Source: Bacillus_CJ salitolerans (GTDB lineage Bacteria > Bacillota > Bacilli > Bacillales > SA4). From it: a stretch of 46,960 bases of DNA. Positions 16,098-24,078 of the stretch are shown in pieces. Under the pieces are notes generated by a model. That model was not told where the DNA came from and did no database searches. It saw only the letters and a program-made list of their open reading frames with translations. Within the stretch, counting starts at the first letter, position 1, and every line of letters begins with the position of its first letter. The translations under genes and the position numbers were made by a program. The DNA lies in assembly GCF_042680805.1 (NCBI RefSeq), contig NZ_JBHUEM010000051.1, positions 1 through 46,960 of the forward strand. The letters run 5' to 3'.

Positions 16098-16140
16098 AAA
16101 AACACATCCTCCTTTCTGATTTAGGATGTGTTTTTTTTTG
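16096..16140 (-). promoter_or_regulatory. Hairpin over the ribosome binding site and start of the CBO0543-like gene
   Basis: Read on the minus strand, AAAAAAACACATCC pairs with GGATGTGTTTTTTT across a 14-base loop, giving a 14-bp stem. The AGGAGG ribosome binding site straddles loop and stem, and the T-run ends at the TTG start. Folding would hide the ribosome binding site and looks like a terminator placed right at the start codon. Whether it regulates the gene or is the terminator of a lost neighbour cannot be told. Confidence 0.55.
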
Positions 16141-16525
16141 TATTAAATTCATATTACCCAATACCTTGCACGAGAATCTTACTAAATATCTTGCTAAAGC
16201 TTGACAGGATCAAGTCCCAAGGGGGGCGACATTCTACCCCGACTACCGTTAGTATAAGACCATATAAAAATAGATCAACCAGAAAATTCTGGCGAACCTT
16301 ATATTACGAACAGGGGCATAAGTTTAACAAGGCGAACATTAAATTGATCGTCTTTTTCTTATTTGAAACTCAGGGTAAAAGTTTGAGGGTACAGAGTGGA
16401 ACAGGGGGGTTCGATTTGGTAACGCTATTTTGTTGAAAATTGGTTATTAAAAAGAGAAAACAGGTATAATTGGACTCATACAGGAGTATTAATCCTTTAT
16501 TTGAAGTGAAAAGAGGTGAGTGTAA
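16141..16525. other. Intergenic region with no supported gene
   Basis: A 102-codon frame from 16128 lacks a ribosome binding site and family features. CTTGACAGGATCAAG forms a small inverted repeat near 16202. TATAAT at 16465-16470 with a weak TTGGTT 19 bases upstream could be the promoter of the next gene. Confidence 0.35.
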
Positions 16526-16834
16526 ATGGGTAAATTTGGATTATTTGGAAAGCTTATAGCAAAAGATGGCGAACGTGAAACATTAGTAAATATTCTTTTG
16601 GAAGCAGCAGAATCAATGGAAAATCTAGATGAGTGCGAAGTATATCTTGTTAATGTTTCTAGCGATGAACCTAATTCTGTGTTTGTTTATGAGGTATGGA
16701 AGGACGAGAATGCACATAAAGCCTCTTTATCATTGGAAGTAACTCAAACATTGATACAGCGGGCGAAACCTATTATTGCTGGAATGGAAAGGATTTCTAC
16801 GTTGTTGCCAATAGGAGGCAAGTCTTTTACATAA
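16526..16834 (+). CDS. Antibiotic-biosynthesis-monooxygenase-fold protein (putative quinol monooxygenase)
   Basis: A 102-residue protein starting at ATG 16526 with AAGAGGTGAG upstream. It fits the ABM (dimeric alpha/beta barrel) family: MGKFGLFGKLIAKDGERETLVNILLEAA, ECEVYLVNVSSDEPNSVFVYEVWKDENAHKASL (the conserved E-W-D-E-AHKAS block at about 55-68) and a final IAGMERISTLLPIGG. Family members such as YcnE and YgiN act on quinols or other small ring compounds, or are of unknown activity. It acts in the cytosol, probably as a dimer. A dispersed hairpin repeat follows. Confidence 0.85.
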   Translation: MGKFGLFGKLIAKDGERETLVNILLEAAESMENLDECEVYLVNVSSDEPNSVFVYEVWKDENAHKASLSLEVTQTLIQRAKPIIAGMERISTLLPIGGKSFT

Positions 16835-16858
16835 CTACCTTCTTATTAACGTAACGGG

Positions 16859-16890
16859 GCGATTGCTAAAAAGAGCAGTCGCTTTTGTGC
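16859..16890. repeat. Dispersed hairpin repeat, copy B (GCGATTGCT...AGCAGTCGC)
   Basis: TTATTAACGTAACGGG is followed by GCGATTGCT, a six-base loop, AGCAGTCGC and TTTT. It matches copy A at 3423 in both shoulder and stem and may serve as the terminator of the upstream gene. Confidence 0.6.
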
Positions 16891-16971
16891 TATTGAAGGG
16901 TTAGTTGAAAAACACTATGAAAAATATATTTGTTAATAAAAGATATATTAAGAAGGAATCAATATTGTCTT

Positions 16972-17275
16972 ATGAAAACAACCACTCAAATAGACATAAT
17001 AAATAAATTGAAAAATGTAATGAATGGAACGATTATTAGAAATGAATTTAGTCTTTGGGGATATCGGTGGGTAGAGAACTTCGACAGTAGAAATCTATTA
17101 CTTCGAATGAAGATGAAATACATAATTACCTTGTCTTTCTTCTGCCAATTGAACTTAGAAGCGAGGCAGTAATAACAGAATGGATTGAAAGATAGATAGA
17201 GGGCATCCACATTCTCTTTGAAGACTAGAATCCTTAGGCTATACCGTTTCACTGTCAGAACCTAAGGTATCATGA
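16972..17275 (+). pseudogene. Frameshifted hypothetical gene
   Basis: ATG 16972 opens KTTTQIDIINKLKNVMNG... EFSLWGYRWVENFDSRNLLL. Near 17105 the sense moves one frame to NEDEIHNYLVFLLPIELRSE and EWIER, and after a further break to LESLGYTVSLSEPKVS, ending at 17275. The breaks leave no complete product. Family unknown; it looks like a cytosolic protein of about 95 residues. Confidence 0.45.
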
Positions 17276-17344
17276 TCCAGTCCAAACTTGTTATCTAATA
17301 ACCTACAAATCAGAAGCTCCTATTAAAAATGTATTGTTCTCTGT

Positions 17345-17585
17345 TGTTTAAAAATCATCTTCGCCTTAGGCTACGTTTTTTCTTTCCGTGTTAATGGATA
17401 ATAGACGATATGTTACATCATATGAGCGACTATAATTCCTGCTCTCTTTTTACCTTTTCGTGCAGCTGTTCGACGATAGAGTGCACCTAGGTAGTATTTG
17501 AACCTTAAAGTAGAATCAGTAGTGCAGGTTCGAGTACAACATTTTCATTTGTCTGTGGTAATGCGTTGATTTTTGCACTTTTTAG
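17345..17585 (-). pseudogene. IS110-family transposase C-terminal relic
   Basis: On the minus strand the sequence encodes YYLGALYRRTAARKGKKRAG followed by IIVAHMM, a stop, and HIVYYPLTRKEK. This matches the C-terminal block of IS110-type transposases (Transposase_20: a YL-x-RR-x-A-RRG-KKRA helix pair). Upstream sense is shifted and interrupted by stops. No ends or intact gene remain. It is direct evidence of past IS110 activity here. Confidence 0.6.
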
Positions 17586-17719
17586 GTGACTATTGGGGGC
17601 TCCAGAGATAATGTCAGGCGCTGGTCCAGGAGGATTAGAGCCTGTACATGTTGAATTAACTGGCAGGATAGTTGAGGAACGATTTATTATTAGGGCATAT
17701 TGGTGGGGGATTGGGTTTA
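17586..17719. other. Coding-like fragment before the lipoprotein gene
   Basis: A plus-strand frame near 17611 reads MSGAGPGGLEPVHVELTGR and then degenerates towards the next ribosome binding site. It may be the end of another broken gene; nothing more can be said. Confidence 0.25.
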
Positions 17720-18151
17720 ATGAATAAGATTATGCTCTTATTTTTAATGATAAGTATACTTCTAATTACTGCAAGTTGTTCAGGGAACAACTTAGAAGGA
17801 ACTAAACCACCAATTCCTGTTGTTGCAATAGAGTCGGTTAAAATTCCTGTTGTAAGGGGAGGGTATTGTTGGTTTGAGTGTGCTGATGCTCCTGGTATTC
17901 CAGAGAGTGTTGAAAGAAAAGAACCAAAAGTAGTTGCAAAAAATGCTGGTATTAACATTACTTTTAATTACGAACCAAAACCGAGTAATATTCAAATAAC
18001 TCGAATGAAAATAGGCGAAGAAGAATTGTATAACCAGTCATTGACAGTACCTTCTGAACAAGGAGTGTACTATTATGAAATAAATGCAAGATGGAACTAT
18101 GATGATTTAAATGCTGACTCGTCCTACGCTTTTGTTATTGTAGTCAAATAG
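17720..18151 (+). CDS. Lipoprotein of unknown function
   Basis: The start is ATG 17720 with GTGGGGGA about ten bases upstream; the longer frame from 17672 would destroy the signal peptide. The 143-residue product begins MNKIMLLFLMISILLITASC, so Cys20 is the likely lipidated residue. The mature part contains the segment VVRGGYCWFECADAPGIPES with two close cysteines, a motif I recall from a group of uncharacterised Bacillus and Paenibacillus lipoproteins. Later GINITFNYEPKPSNIQI and YYYEINARWNYDD suggest an immunoglobulin-like beta domain. It should sit on the outer face of the membrane. No partner gene is adjacent. Confidence 0.75.
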   Translation: MNKIMLLFLMISILLITASCSGNNLEGTKPPIPVVAIESVKIPVVRGGYCWFECADAPGIPESVERKEPKVVAKNAGINITFNYEPKPSNIQITRMKIGEEELYNQSLTVPSEQGVYYYEINARWNYDDLNADSSYAFVIVVK

Positions 18152-18626
18152 TGCATTAAAGGTCTATGTAATGTACATTTGATTTATTACACTTAAGAGT
18201 AAACGAGTTAATAGCTTGTCAACATTTAATAAAAGGACTAATAGAGTTCTTGAGAGAATGTGTCCAAGTAAACTCTATTTAAAAGTGTGCAGATAGCTAT
18301 GCTTTAATGGATAAGAATGTATCTCTTTGTTAATACCGACTCACACACCTCGTTTGAGCAATACCCATTCTGAAGCGTTCCGTAACAAATATAGCTGAAT
18401 ATAAAGAGAATATTTTCGCAGTGCAGCTTAGAAGCTTTATAGAATAAATGGTTTTTAGGAGAAATAACGACGATATCTCGGAATTAAATGAAAATTCAAA
18501 TTTGATAGAAATTGTTTGATTTATCAACTAATTCTCCCATTAATAGAATGGAAGTCCTATAATGGTAGAGTATGAAGAAAAGTTTGTTCATGTTACGTGA
18601 ACAATTCATTTTGGGGGATATTAAAT
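18152..18626. other. Intergenic region upstream of aspartase
   Basis: No gene is supported. TATAAT at 18558-18563 is a candidate -10 element for the aspartase gene, but no good -35 lies 16-18 bases before it. The rest is AT-rich with stops in all frames. Confidence 0.35.
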
Positions 18627-20051
18627 ATGATAGATGTTAAAGTTCGATTGGAAAAAGACTTTATCGGTACGAAGGAAGTGCCGATTGATGCATATTACGG
18701 GATTCAAACATTACGTGCAGTAGAAAACTTTCCTATTACAGGGTATCGAATTCATGAAGAATTAATAAAGGCGATGGCCATGGTAAAGAAGGCAGCTGCC
18801 CTCGCAAATATGGACATAGGTAGACTTTATCCGGGGTTAGGGGAAGTGATTGTAAAAGCTGCTGATGAAATCATTGAAGGAAAATGGCATGATCAGTTTA
18901 TTGTAGACCCCATTCAAGGCGGGGCAGGTACTTCAATCAATATGAATACGAATGAAGTCATTGCCAATCGAGCATTAGAACTACTTGGTAAGGAAAAAGG
19001 TGATTACTTTCAACTTAGTCCTAATACACATGTAAACATGGCACAATCTACAAACGATTCATTTCCTACAGCGATTCATATTTCTACGTTGGTGATGTTA
19101 GAAAAACTACTCTTAACGATGGAAAGCATGCATGCAGTATTTAAACAAAAAGCAAGAGAATTTGATAATGTCATTAAAATGGGGCGTACGCATTTGCAAG
19201 ATGCTGTTCCGATTCGTCTTGGACAGGAATTCGAGGCATACTCCAGAGTAGTGGAGCGGGACATTCGTAGGGTGCAGAATTCAAAACAACATTTATATGA
19301 AGTGAATATGGGGGCGACCGCTGTTGGTACTGGGTTAAATGCAGATCCCAAGTATATCAAGATTGTGGTTCAGCATTTAGCTGAAATTAGTAATCTTCCG
19401 TTAGTAAACGCGGATCATCTTGTTGATGCAACTCAGAATACAGATGCCTATACAGAGGTTTCTGCAGCTTTAAAGGTTTGTATGATGAACATGTCTAAAA
19501 TCGCCAACGATTTAAGACTAATGGCGTCAGGACCTCGTGTAGGTTTTAATGAGATAACGCTGCCAGCACGTCAACCTGGTTCATCTATTATGCCTGGTAA
19601 AGTAAATCCAGTCATGGCTGAACTTATTAATCAAGTTGCATTTCAAGTTATAGGAAACGATCATACCATTTGTCTCGCGTCAGAAGCAGGACAGCTTGAA
19701 TTAAATGTGATGGAACCTGTCCTTGTATTTAACCTGATACAGTCAATTAGTATTATGAACAATGCCTTCCGAGTATTTACTGAAAACTGTCTTGCTGGAA
19801 TTGAAGCAAATACAGAAAAGCTTAAACAAGATGTTGAAAGAAGCGTAGGAATCATTACGGCTGTTAACCCTCACCTTGGTTATGAAACTGTATCTAGAAT
19901 CGCAAGAGAGGCAATCCTAACAGGTCATCCTATACGTGAACTATGTTTGAAATATGATGTCTTAACTGAGGAAGAGCTTGATTTAATATTGGATCCATTT
20001 GAAATGACCCATCCTGGAATTGCTGGAGCGGCATTATTGGATAAAAAATAG
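18627..20051 (+). CDS. aspA: Aspartate ammonia-lyase
   Basis: The start is ATG 18627, seven bases after TGGGGGAT, giving 474 residues, the normal length for aspartase. It deaminates L-aspartate to fumarate and ammonia in the cytosol as a homotetramer and feeds the TCA cycle. Visible markers are EKDFIGTKEVPIDAYYGIQT near the N-terminus, the TSINMNTNEVIANRA and THVNMAQSTNDSFPTA segments, GRTHLQDAVPIRLGQEF, and the signature GSSIMPGKVNPV (about residues 316-327) whose mobile loop carries the catalytic serine. Fumarase C is closely related, but the overall pattern fits aspartase (called ansB in B. subtilis). It is a single gene with its own terminator. Confidence 0.95.
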   Translation: MIDVKVRLEKDFIGTKEVPIDAYYGIQTLRAVENFPITGYRIHEELIKAMAMVKKAAALANMDIGRLYPGLGEVIVKAADEIIEGKWHDQFIVDPIQGGAGTSINMNTNEVIANRALELLGKEKGDYFQLSPNTHVNMAQSTNDSFPTAIHISTLVMLEKLLLTMESMHAVFKQKAREFDNVIKMGRTHLQDAVPIRLGQEFEAYSRVVERDIRRVQNSKQHLYEVNMGATAVGTGLNADPKYIKIVVQHLAEISNLPLVNADHLVDATQNTDAYTEVSAALKVCMMNMSKIANDLRLMASGPRVGFNEITLPARQPGSSIMPGKVNPVMAELINQVAFQVIGNDHTICLASEAGQLELNVMEPVLVFNLIQSISIMNNAFRVFTENCLAGIEANTEKLKQDVERSVGIITAVNPHLGYETVSRIAREAILTGHPIRELCLKYDVLTEEELDLILDPFEMTHPGIAGAALLDKK

Positions 20052-20099
20052 TTGATTTTAGACAAGAAATATAGCATTCATTCTTTTCATTAAGTAAGG

Positions 20100-20132
20100 G
20101 ACTACAGCGTTGAAAACGTTGTAGTCTTTTTT
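20100..20132 (+). terminator. Rho-independent terminator of aspA
   Basis: GACTACAGCG and CGTTGTAGTC form a stem with a seven-base A-rich loop followed by TTTTTT, 50 bases after the stop. Confidence 0.8.
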
Positions 20133-20275
20133 GCTAATAGTTATAACTTCCATTACGTAAAGAAGAATCGCCTTCGTCCGAGAACTTGGTGCTAGCAAGA
20201 TCTTTCTGGTGATAGGGATAATTGATGATAAATTTTAGACTCACCATTCATTTCAAACACTTTCCTTTAAAGTTT

Positions 20276-20305
20276 TTTACATTTACATCCAACTAGTACT
20301 ATGAT
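20276..20305 (+). promoter_or_regulatory. Candidate sigma-A promoter of the T-box transcript
   Basis: TTTACA (20276-20281) and TATGAT (20300-20305) are separated by 18 bases and lie about 30 bases before the first T-box element. Confidence 0.5.
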
Positions 20306-20335
20306 ATTATTTTTGAAAAATAAATTATCTAAACC

Positions 20336-20611
20336 TGTAATGAAGAGAAAGAGAAGATAAAGTTATGTTCTTTACAGAGAGCTCCGTTAGCTGAAAAGGA
20401 ATGAAGTCTCTGAGCATCACATTGGAATCTAAAGGAGGGTAATGTGACGTGTGCTCCCGTTAACGAGCTAAGGTATAAAAACAAGGTGTTATTAAGACTC
20501 CTTCAGTACCTGATAAGATTGATATGGTGACATATTAATAAACTGAGGTGGTACCGCGATCCTTTATCTCGCCCTCAAGACTAGGTTCTTGAGGGTGGGA
20601 TTTTTTTCTTT
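20336..20611 (+). promoter_or_regulatory. T-box leader with a shortened stem I
   Basis: The 5' box AATGAAGAGAAAGAG, distal arm AGAGAGCTCCGTTAGCTGAAA, CTCTGAGC box, T-box GAGGTGGTACCGCG and a terminator (CTCGCCCTCAAGA with TTCTTGAGGGTGGGA, then seven Ts) are all present. The 3' strand of the upper stem I is missing: the arm runs directly into GGAATGAAGTCTCTGAGC, whereas the T-box at 3856 has about 17 more bases there. The unpaired 5' strand instead self-pairs as TAAAG/CTTTA (20358-20374). By position the specifier would be GAA (20403-20405), but the deletion makes this unsafe. The base after TGG is T, fitting a tRNA with A73. Confidence 0.8.
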
Positions 20612-20649
20612 AATAGATAATAAAAGTTAGTATTTAGGAGGAAGTAAAT

Positions 20650-21195
20650 ATGATTCCAATCATTGAAACGGATAGAGTTTTGTTAAGAGCATTCAATCCA
20701 GCAGATGCCCCTTTTGTTGAAGAATTAGCTGGAGATAAAAGAGTGGCAGAAACTACTCTTACTATTCCGCATCCATATCCAACTGGAAGTGCAATAAACT
20801 GGATTATGAATCATAAAAAGAGGGCGGATCAAAAGGAAAGCTATATTTTTGCTGTTGAAGAAAAAAAGGAAAGAAAATTAATTGGAACAGTCACTCTCCG
20901 TCTTGAAAATAGTCACAAAAGAGCAGAAATAGCTTATTGGTTTGGGGTTCCTTTTTGGGGAAAGGGCTATGCAACCGAAGCCGTTAGTAAGGTAATAGAA
21001 TTTGGTTTTGATCGAATTGGTTTAAATAGAATATGGGCAACGGTTATGAAGAAAAATATTGCATCAAGTAAAGTTCTCATTAAAAATGGCTTTAACCATG
21101 AAGGTACGTTTCCTAAGCACGATTTAAAGTGGGGAAACTTTGAAGATGTAGAATACTATGGCTTGTTACATAATTCTTGTCATTATGCGAATTAG
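20650..21195 (+). CDS. RimJ/RimL-type GNAT acetyltransferase
   Basis: A 181-residue protein starting at ATG 20650, seven bases after TAGGAGGAAG. It opens with IIETDRVLLRAFNPADAPFVEEL, as in RimJ/RimL ribosomal-protein acetyltransferases. It has AEIAYWFGVPFWGKGYATEAVSKVIEFGFDRIGLNRIWATV, with the acetyl-CoA loop WGKGYATEA (about 106-114), and ends with NIASSKVLIKNGFNHEGTF. Members acetylate protein N-termini or small amines, including antibiotics. It lies directly behind a T-box, so it appears to be controlled by the charging of one tRNA. That is an unusual arrangement for an acetyltransferase and could indicate a substrate linked to amino acids. Confidence 0.88.
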   Translation: MIPIIETDRVLLRAFNPADAPFVEELAGDKRVAETTLTIPHPYPTGSAINWIMNHKKRADQKESYIFAVEEKKERKLIGTVTLRLENSHKRAEIAYWFGVPFWGKGYATEAVSKVIEFGFDRIGLNRIWATVMKKNIASSKVLIKNGFNHEGTFPKHDLKWGNFEDVEYYGLLHNSCHYAN

Positions 21196-21344
21196 GTAGG
21201 CTAAGAAGTAACTTTTTCTTTATCAATAAACGGAAATTTAGCGTTTTGATATGAATTGAAGGGATTTGCTACTTTGGCTGTTGTACTTTTCACAGTATGT
21301 GTTAAGTAAGATGAAATTTGCTAAATGGAGGTGTGCTCCTTTAA

Positions 21345-21995
21345 ATGGGGAAATTGTTCTTTTATAGTGATCAAGTCGTTGAATCTCCTGGTAATCGAAG
21401 AATGGATGAATTACTGTTTGATGGGATGCAGCCAGTAAATTGTAAGATTGGCTATATTCCTTCTACAGAGGACAAAGAAAGGAAGTATTTCGATAAAAAA
21501 GTGGAATATTATCGTGAGTACGGAATACAGAACTTTATTTTTTTTGATCTATATAGTGAATACAATCCATTGAAGATTAATGAATTACTTAGTTGTGATA
21601 TTATCCATCTTTCCGCAGGAAACCCGATAGATTTTAGAAAAGCAATTAAAAATTGCGAAATGGATAAAGTTCTATGGGATTACTATAATCAAGGCGGAAT
21701 CATTGCAGGTGTTAGTGGTGGTGCGGTTCAACTCGGAAAGTCCGCGAACGTATTTCAGTTGTTTATAGGAGCTTCTATAGATGAGAAATTAGACACATTA
21801 AACTTTGTGGGTTTCGAATTTTTACCCCATTACAATCGTTGGGATGACGATTTTATAAGAAAGGTTACTGATTACTCACAATCTACTAGAACCACAGTTT
21901 ATGCTGGGAATGATGGAGATGGAATTATTGTAGAGGGTGATACCATCCAAATGATAGGTGACATAGTAGTGATTCATGATCAAAAATTGAAGTAG
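21345..21995 (+). CDS. Peptidase S51 / dipeptidase E-like protein
   Basis: A 216-residue protein starting at ATG 21345 with TGGAGGT 12 bases upstream; GGAG-GTGTG-CTCC around it can form a small hairpin. The class-I-glutamine-amidotransferase-like fold shows IGYIPSTEDKERKYFDKKV, CDIIHLSAGNPIDFRKAI, the nucleophile elbow GIIAGVSGGAVQL with probable catalytic Ser124 (family consensus G-x-S-A-G-A; here S-G-G-A), and FLPHYNRWDDDF with a likely catalytic histidine. Relatives cleave Asp-X dipeptides or are uncharacterised. Cytosolic. It has no evident operon partner, though a P-loop kinase follows 117 bases later. Confidence 0.8.
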   Translation: MGKLFFYSDQVVESPGNRRMDELLFDGMQPVNCKIGYIPSTEDKERKYFDKKVEYYREYGIQNFIFFDLYSEYNPLKINELLSCDIIHLSAGNPIDFRKAIKNCEMDKVLWDYYNQGGIIAGVSGGAVQLGKSANVFQLFIGASIDEKLDTLNFVGFEFLPHYNRWDDDFIRKVTDYSQSTRTTVYAGNDGDGIIVEGDTIQMIGDIVVIHDQKLK

Positions 21996-22112
21996 GTGTA
22001 ATCAATTGGGCTGATGTTTTTTGTTCATTTGGTGCAGTGGATAAAGAAGATTTTTTCCAATCTGATTATAGAAAGAAATGATTTTTAATTTTACGCATTG
22101 GAGGTTTTACGG

Positions 22113-22652
22113 ATGAGAAACGATGTGACTAATAAGGTTTATATTTTGTCTGGACCAGCTGGAGTTGGAAAATCGACGACTTCTAAAAAGCTCGTCACTA
22201 AGTTGAACCCTAGTGCGTTTATATCTGGCGACTACATAAGCCATATGCACATTAATGGACGAAAAAAACCCTGGGAAAGTGAAGAAGAAGTCTCTTTAAT
22301 TTGGAATAATATATTATGTCTTACAAGAAATTTCCTTACTTATGGTAATAATGTCGTGATAGATTATGTTACATTTCCCAAAGAAGCACAATGGCTTTGT
22401 ACCAATATAAAAGACCCAAATGTAGAAGTCAGATATGTAGTTTTATGGACTAATAAGGAAACCTTGGTCAAACGAGATAATTCGAGAATTCCAGAGGAGA
22501 GAATGGGTGAAAGAAGTATAATTTTAATGAATGAGTTTATTGAATCAAAAATAGAAGAACAACATTTCTTTGACACAAGTAACGTAAATATTGAAAATGT
22601 TGACTATGTTATTGAACAAATAATTACTAATAATAGATTTAAGTTGACCTAA
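22113..22652 (+). CDS. P-loop NTPase / small-molecule kinase-like protein
   Basis: The start is ATG 22113 with TTGGAGGT eight bases upstream. The 179-residue protein has a Walker A motif GPAGVGKST (residues 14-22), an acidic switch-like SGDYISHMH (about 39-47), a Walker-B-like strand NNVVIDYVTFP and a lid-like segment VKRDNSRIPEERMGERS rich in arginines. The fold resembles the AAA_17/AAA_33-type kinases (gluconate-kinase or chloramphenicol-phosphotransferase relatives) that phosphorylate small molecules using ATP. The substrate is unknown. The last part (HFFDTSNVNIENVDYVIEQI) is the usual C-terminal helix pattern. Confidence 0.8.
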   Translation: MRNDVTNKVYILSGPAGVGKSTTSKKLVTKLNPSAFISGDYISHMHINGRKKPWESEEEVSLIWNNILCLTRNFLTYGNNVVIDYVTFPKEAQWLCTNIKDPNVEVRYVVLWTNKETLVKRDNSRIPEERMGERSIILMNEFIESKIEEQHFFDTSNVNIENVDYVIEQIITNNRFKLT

Positions 22653-22904
22653 AAATGGAAAAACAAATTCGGTTGGATAGATCTCTAGTTAAACAAAAGG
22701 GGTTGCAAAAGAAGGCATTATACATATCTCATTGAAAGCTTTTCTTATTTATTTCGTAATAGAACACATCCATACTAATTTGACGAATAAGGTGTACTAT
22801 TGATTACAAACATATTTATTTATATCATAAACTTGGAAACTACAGCCTAACAATCTAAATAATATCTTGATTGTTGAGGATTAAATTAGAAATGAGGGAT
22901 TGAT
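22653..22904. other. Gap before the acetyltransferase with ACG start
   Basis: No gene is supported. The region is AT-rich and carries stops in all frames; the only feature is the GAGGG ribosome binding site at its end. Confidence 0.3.
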
Positions 22905-23408
22905 ACGAACATTCGAATTTTAGAAGAATCCGATGCAAGGGTCTACCAAAAGTTACGATTAGATGCATTGCAAAATAGTCCGGAAGCATTTGGATCCACG
23001 TATGAGAGAGAAGTGAATTTCGCACATGAAACCATTGTAGAACGTATTAAACCAACAAATGAGAAATTTGTATTAGGTGCTTTTAATGAACACGATTTAC
23101 TCGTTGGCATTGTCACCTTCATTCGCGAGAGTGGTATGAAAATGGCTCATAAAGGTAATATTTTTGGAATGTATGTGTCCCCTGAGGTACGAGGCAAGAG
23201 AGTTGGGAAAGCACTCATTCTTGAATTAATCAAAAAAGTAAGAAGCTATGATGGTCTAGAACAAGTAAATTTAACAGTTGTATCAGATAATCAACCTGCC
23301 AAAAAGCTGTATAAGTCAGTAGGATTTGAAGTGTATGGTGTTGAAAGGAAGGCACTAAAGTTTAACAAACAATATTTTGACGAGGATCTTATGGTGTTAT
23401 TTTTATAA
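22905..23408 (+). CDS. GNAT family N-acetyltransferase with an apparent ACG start
   Basis: The family start is normally MNIRILEESDA. Here the matching codon is ACG (22905), six bases after GAGGG, and no in-frame ATG, GTG or TTG lies nearby before TTG 22968, which would remove about 21 conserved residues. From ACG the protein has 168 residues: NIRILEESDARVYQKLRLDAL, PEAFGSTYEREV, strand LVGIVTFIRESGMKMAHKGN, IFGMYVSPEVRGKRVGKALI with the acetyl-CoA loop RGKRVG, and VSDNQPAKKLYKSVGFEVYG. It should acetylate an unknown amine. Either ACG is used inefficiently or the gene has recently lost its start. Confidence 0.75.
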   Translation, partial: TNIRILEESDARVYQKLRLDALQNSPEAFGSTYEREVNFAHETIVERIKPTNEKFVLGAFNEHDLLVGIVTFIRESGMKMAHKGNIFGMYVSPEVRGKRVGKALILELIKKVRSYDGLEQVNLTVVSDNQPAKKLYKSVGFEVYGVERKALKFNKQYFDEDLMVLFL

Positions 23409-23421
23409 AAAACATTTTCTT

Positions 23422-23453
23422 ATGCGTTTCTACAAAAGTAGAGACGCATTTTT
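23422..23453 (+). terminator. Rho-independent terminator
   Basis: ATGCGTTTCTAC and GTAGAGACGCAT form a 12-bp stem (one wobble) with an AAAA loop and a T-run. Confidence 0.85.
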
Positions 23454-23600
23454 ACTTCATATGATTTTCATTCATTTATGATTGCTTTTTAAACTTGTAA
23501 AAAATTTTTACTAGGGTACTTGACCTTAAACCTACTTCAACGTTTAGTATTAAATTGGTAAAACTTACCGAATATTTTGTATAATGAGGAGGAAATGTTT

Positions 23601-24056
23601 ATGAGGTGCCAAGTAGTCTCGAAAGAATTCAAGGTTATAGGAATGAAAAATAAAGGATTGTATAAGGATTTTGGAGAGTTAGTACCTAAAGCAGCACAGA
23701 TATTCTTAAGCATGGCTACTAATCTGCCAAACCATAGTGGAGTTGAAGTATCAATCTATGAACCGCCTAAAGAAAAAGGACAAGCAGACGGAATATTCTA
23801 TGTAGGATTATTAGTAAATGAGGAAGCTGATTCAGTGCCTGAGGGTATGGAATATTTGTGTATTCGTCATGAGTTTGCAATGATCAGAGGGCAAGTATCA
23901 GAAATGGGCAAGCTGTATACAGATTTAGATAACTGGATTGCTAACCAAGGCTATCAGCATGAAAGTCCTGATCATTATATGGTTGAGGTGTATTTCCCAG
24001 TAGAAAATGGTACTGAAGAAGTCGAAGTACACATTCCTATTAAACGTGCATGTTAA
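23601..24056 (+). CDS. GyrI-like / effector-binding domain protein (module 1)
   Basis: ATG 23601 is nine bases after AGGAGG (23586-23591); ATG 23595 is too close. The 151-residue protein has the GyrI-like order: VVSKEFKVIGMKNKGLYKDFGELVPKAAQIF, GVEVSIYEPPKEKGQADGIFYVGLLVNEEADSVPEGMEYLCIRHEFAMIRGQVSEM, helix LYTDLDNWIANQGY and end YMVEVYFPVE... VHIPIKRAC. It should bind a small hydrophobic compound without DNA binding. It is followed 22 bases later by a VOC gene and then by a MerR regulator, forming a probable three-gene operon. It is one of three such GyrI-VOC pairs in 7 kb. Confidence 0.82.
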   Translation: MRCQVVSKEFKVIGMKNKGLYKDFGELVPKAAQIFLSMATNLPNHSGVEVSIYEPPKEKGQADGIFYVGLLVNEEADSVPEGMEYLCIRHEFAMIRGQVSEMGKLYTDLDNWIANQGYQHESPDHYMVEVYFPVENGTEEVEVHIPIKRAC

Positions 24057-24078
24057 TTATGAAGGGAGTAGTTAGAAT

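Noticed and set aside
16128..16436. 102-codon frame
   Set aside because: No ribosome binding site and no family features; composition looks like noncoding sequence and it overlaps the start hairpin of the minus-strand gene.
18627..20051. Fumarase C as identity of the aspartase gene
   Set aside because: The overall pattern and length fit aspartate ammonia-lyase better; a tree would be needed to close the question fully.
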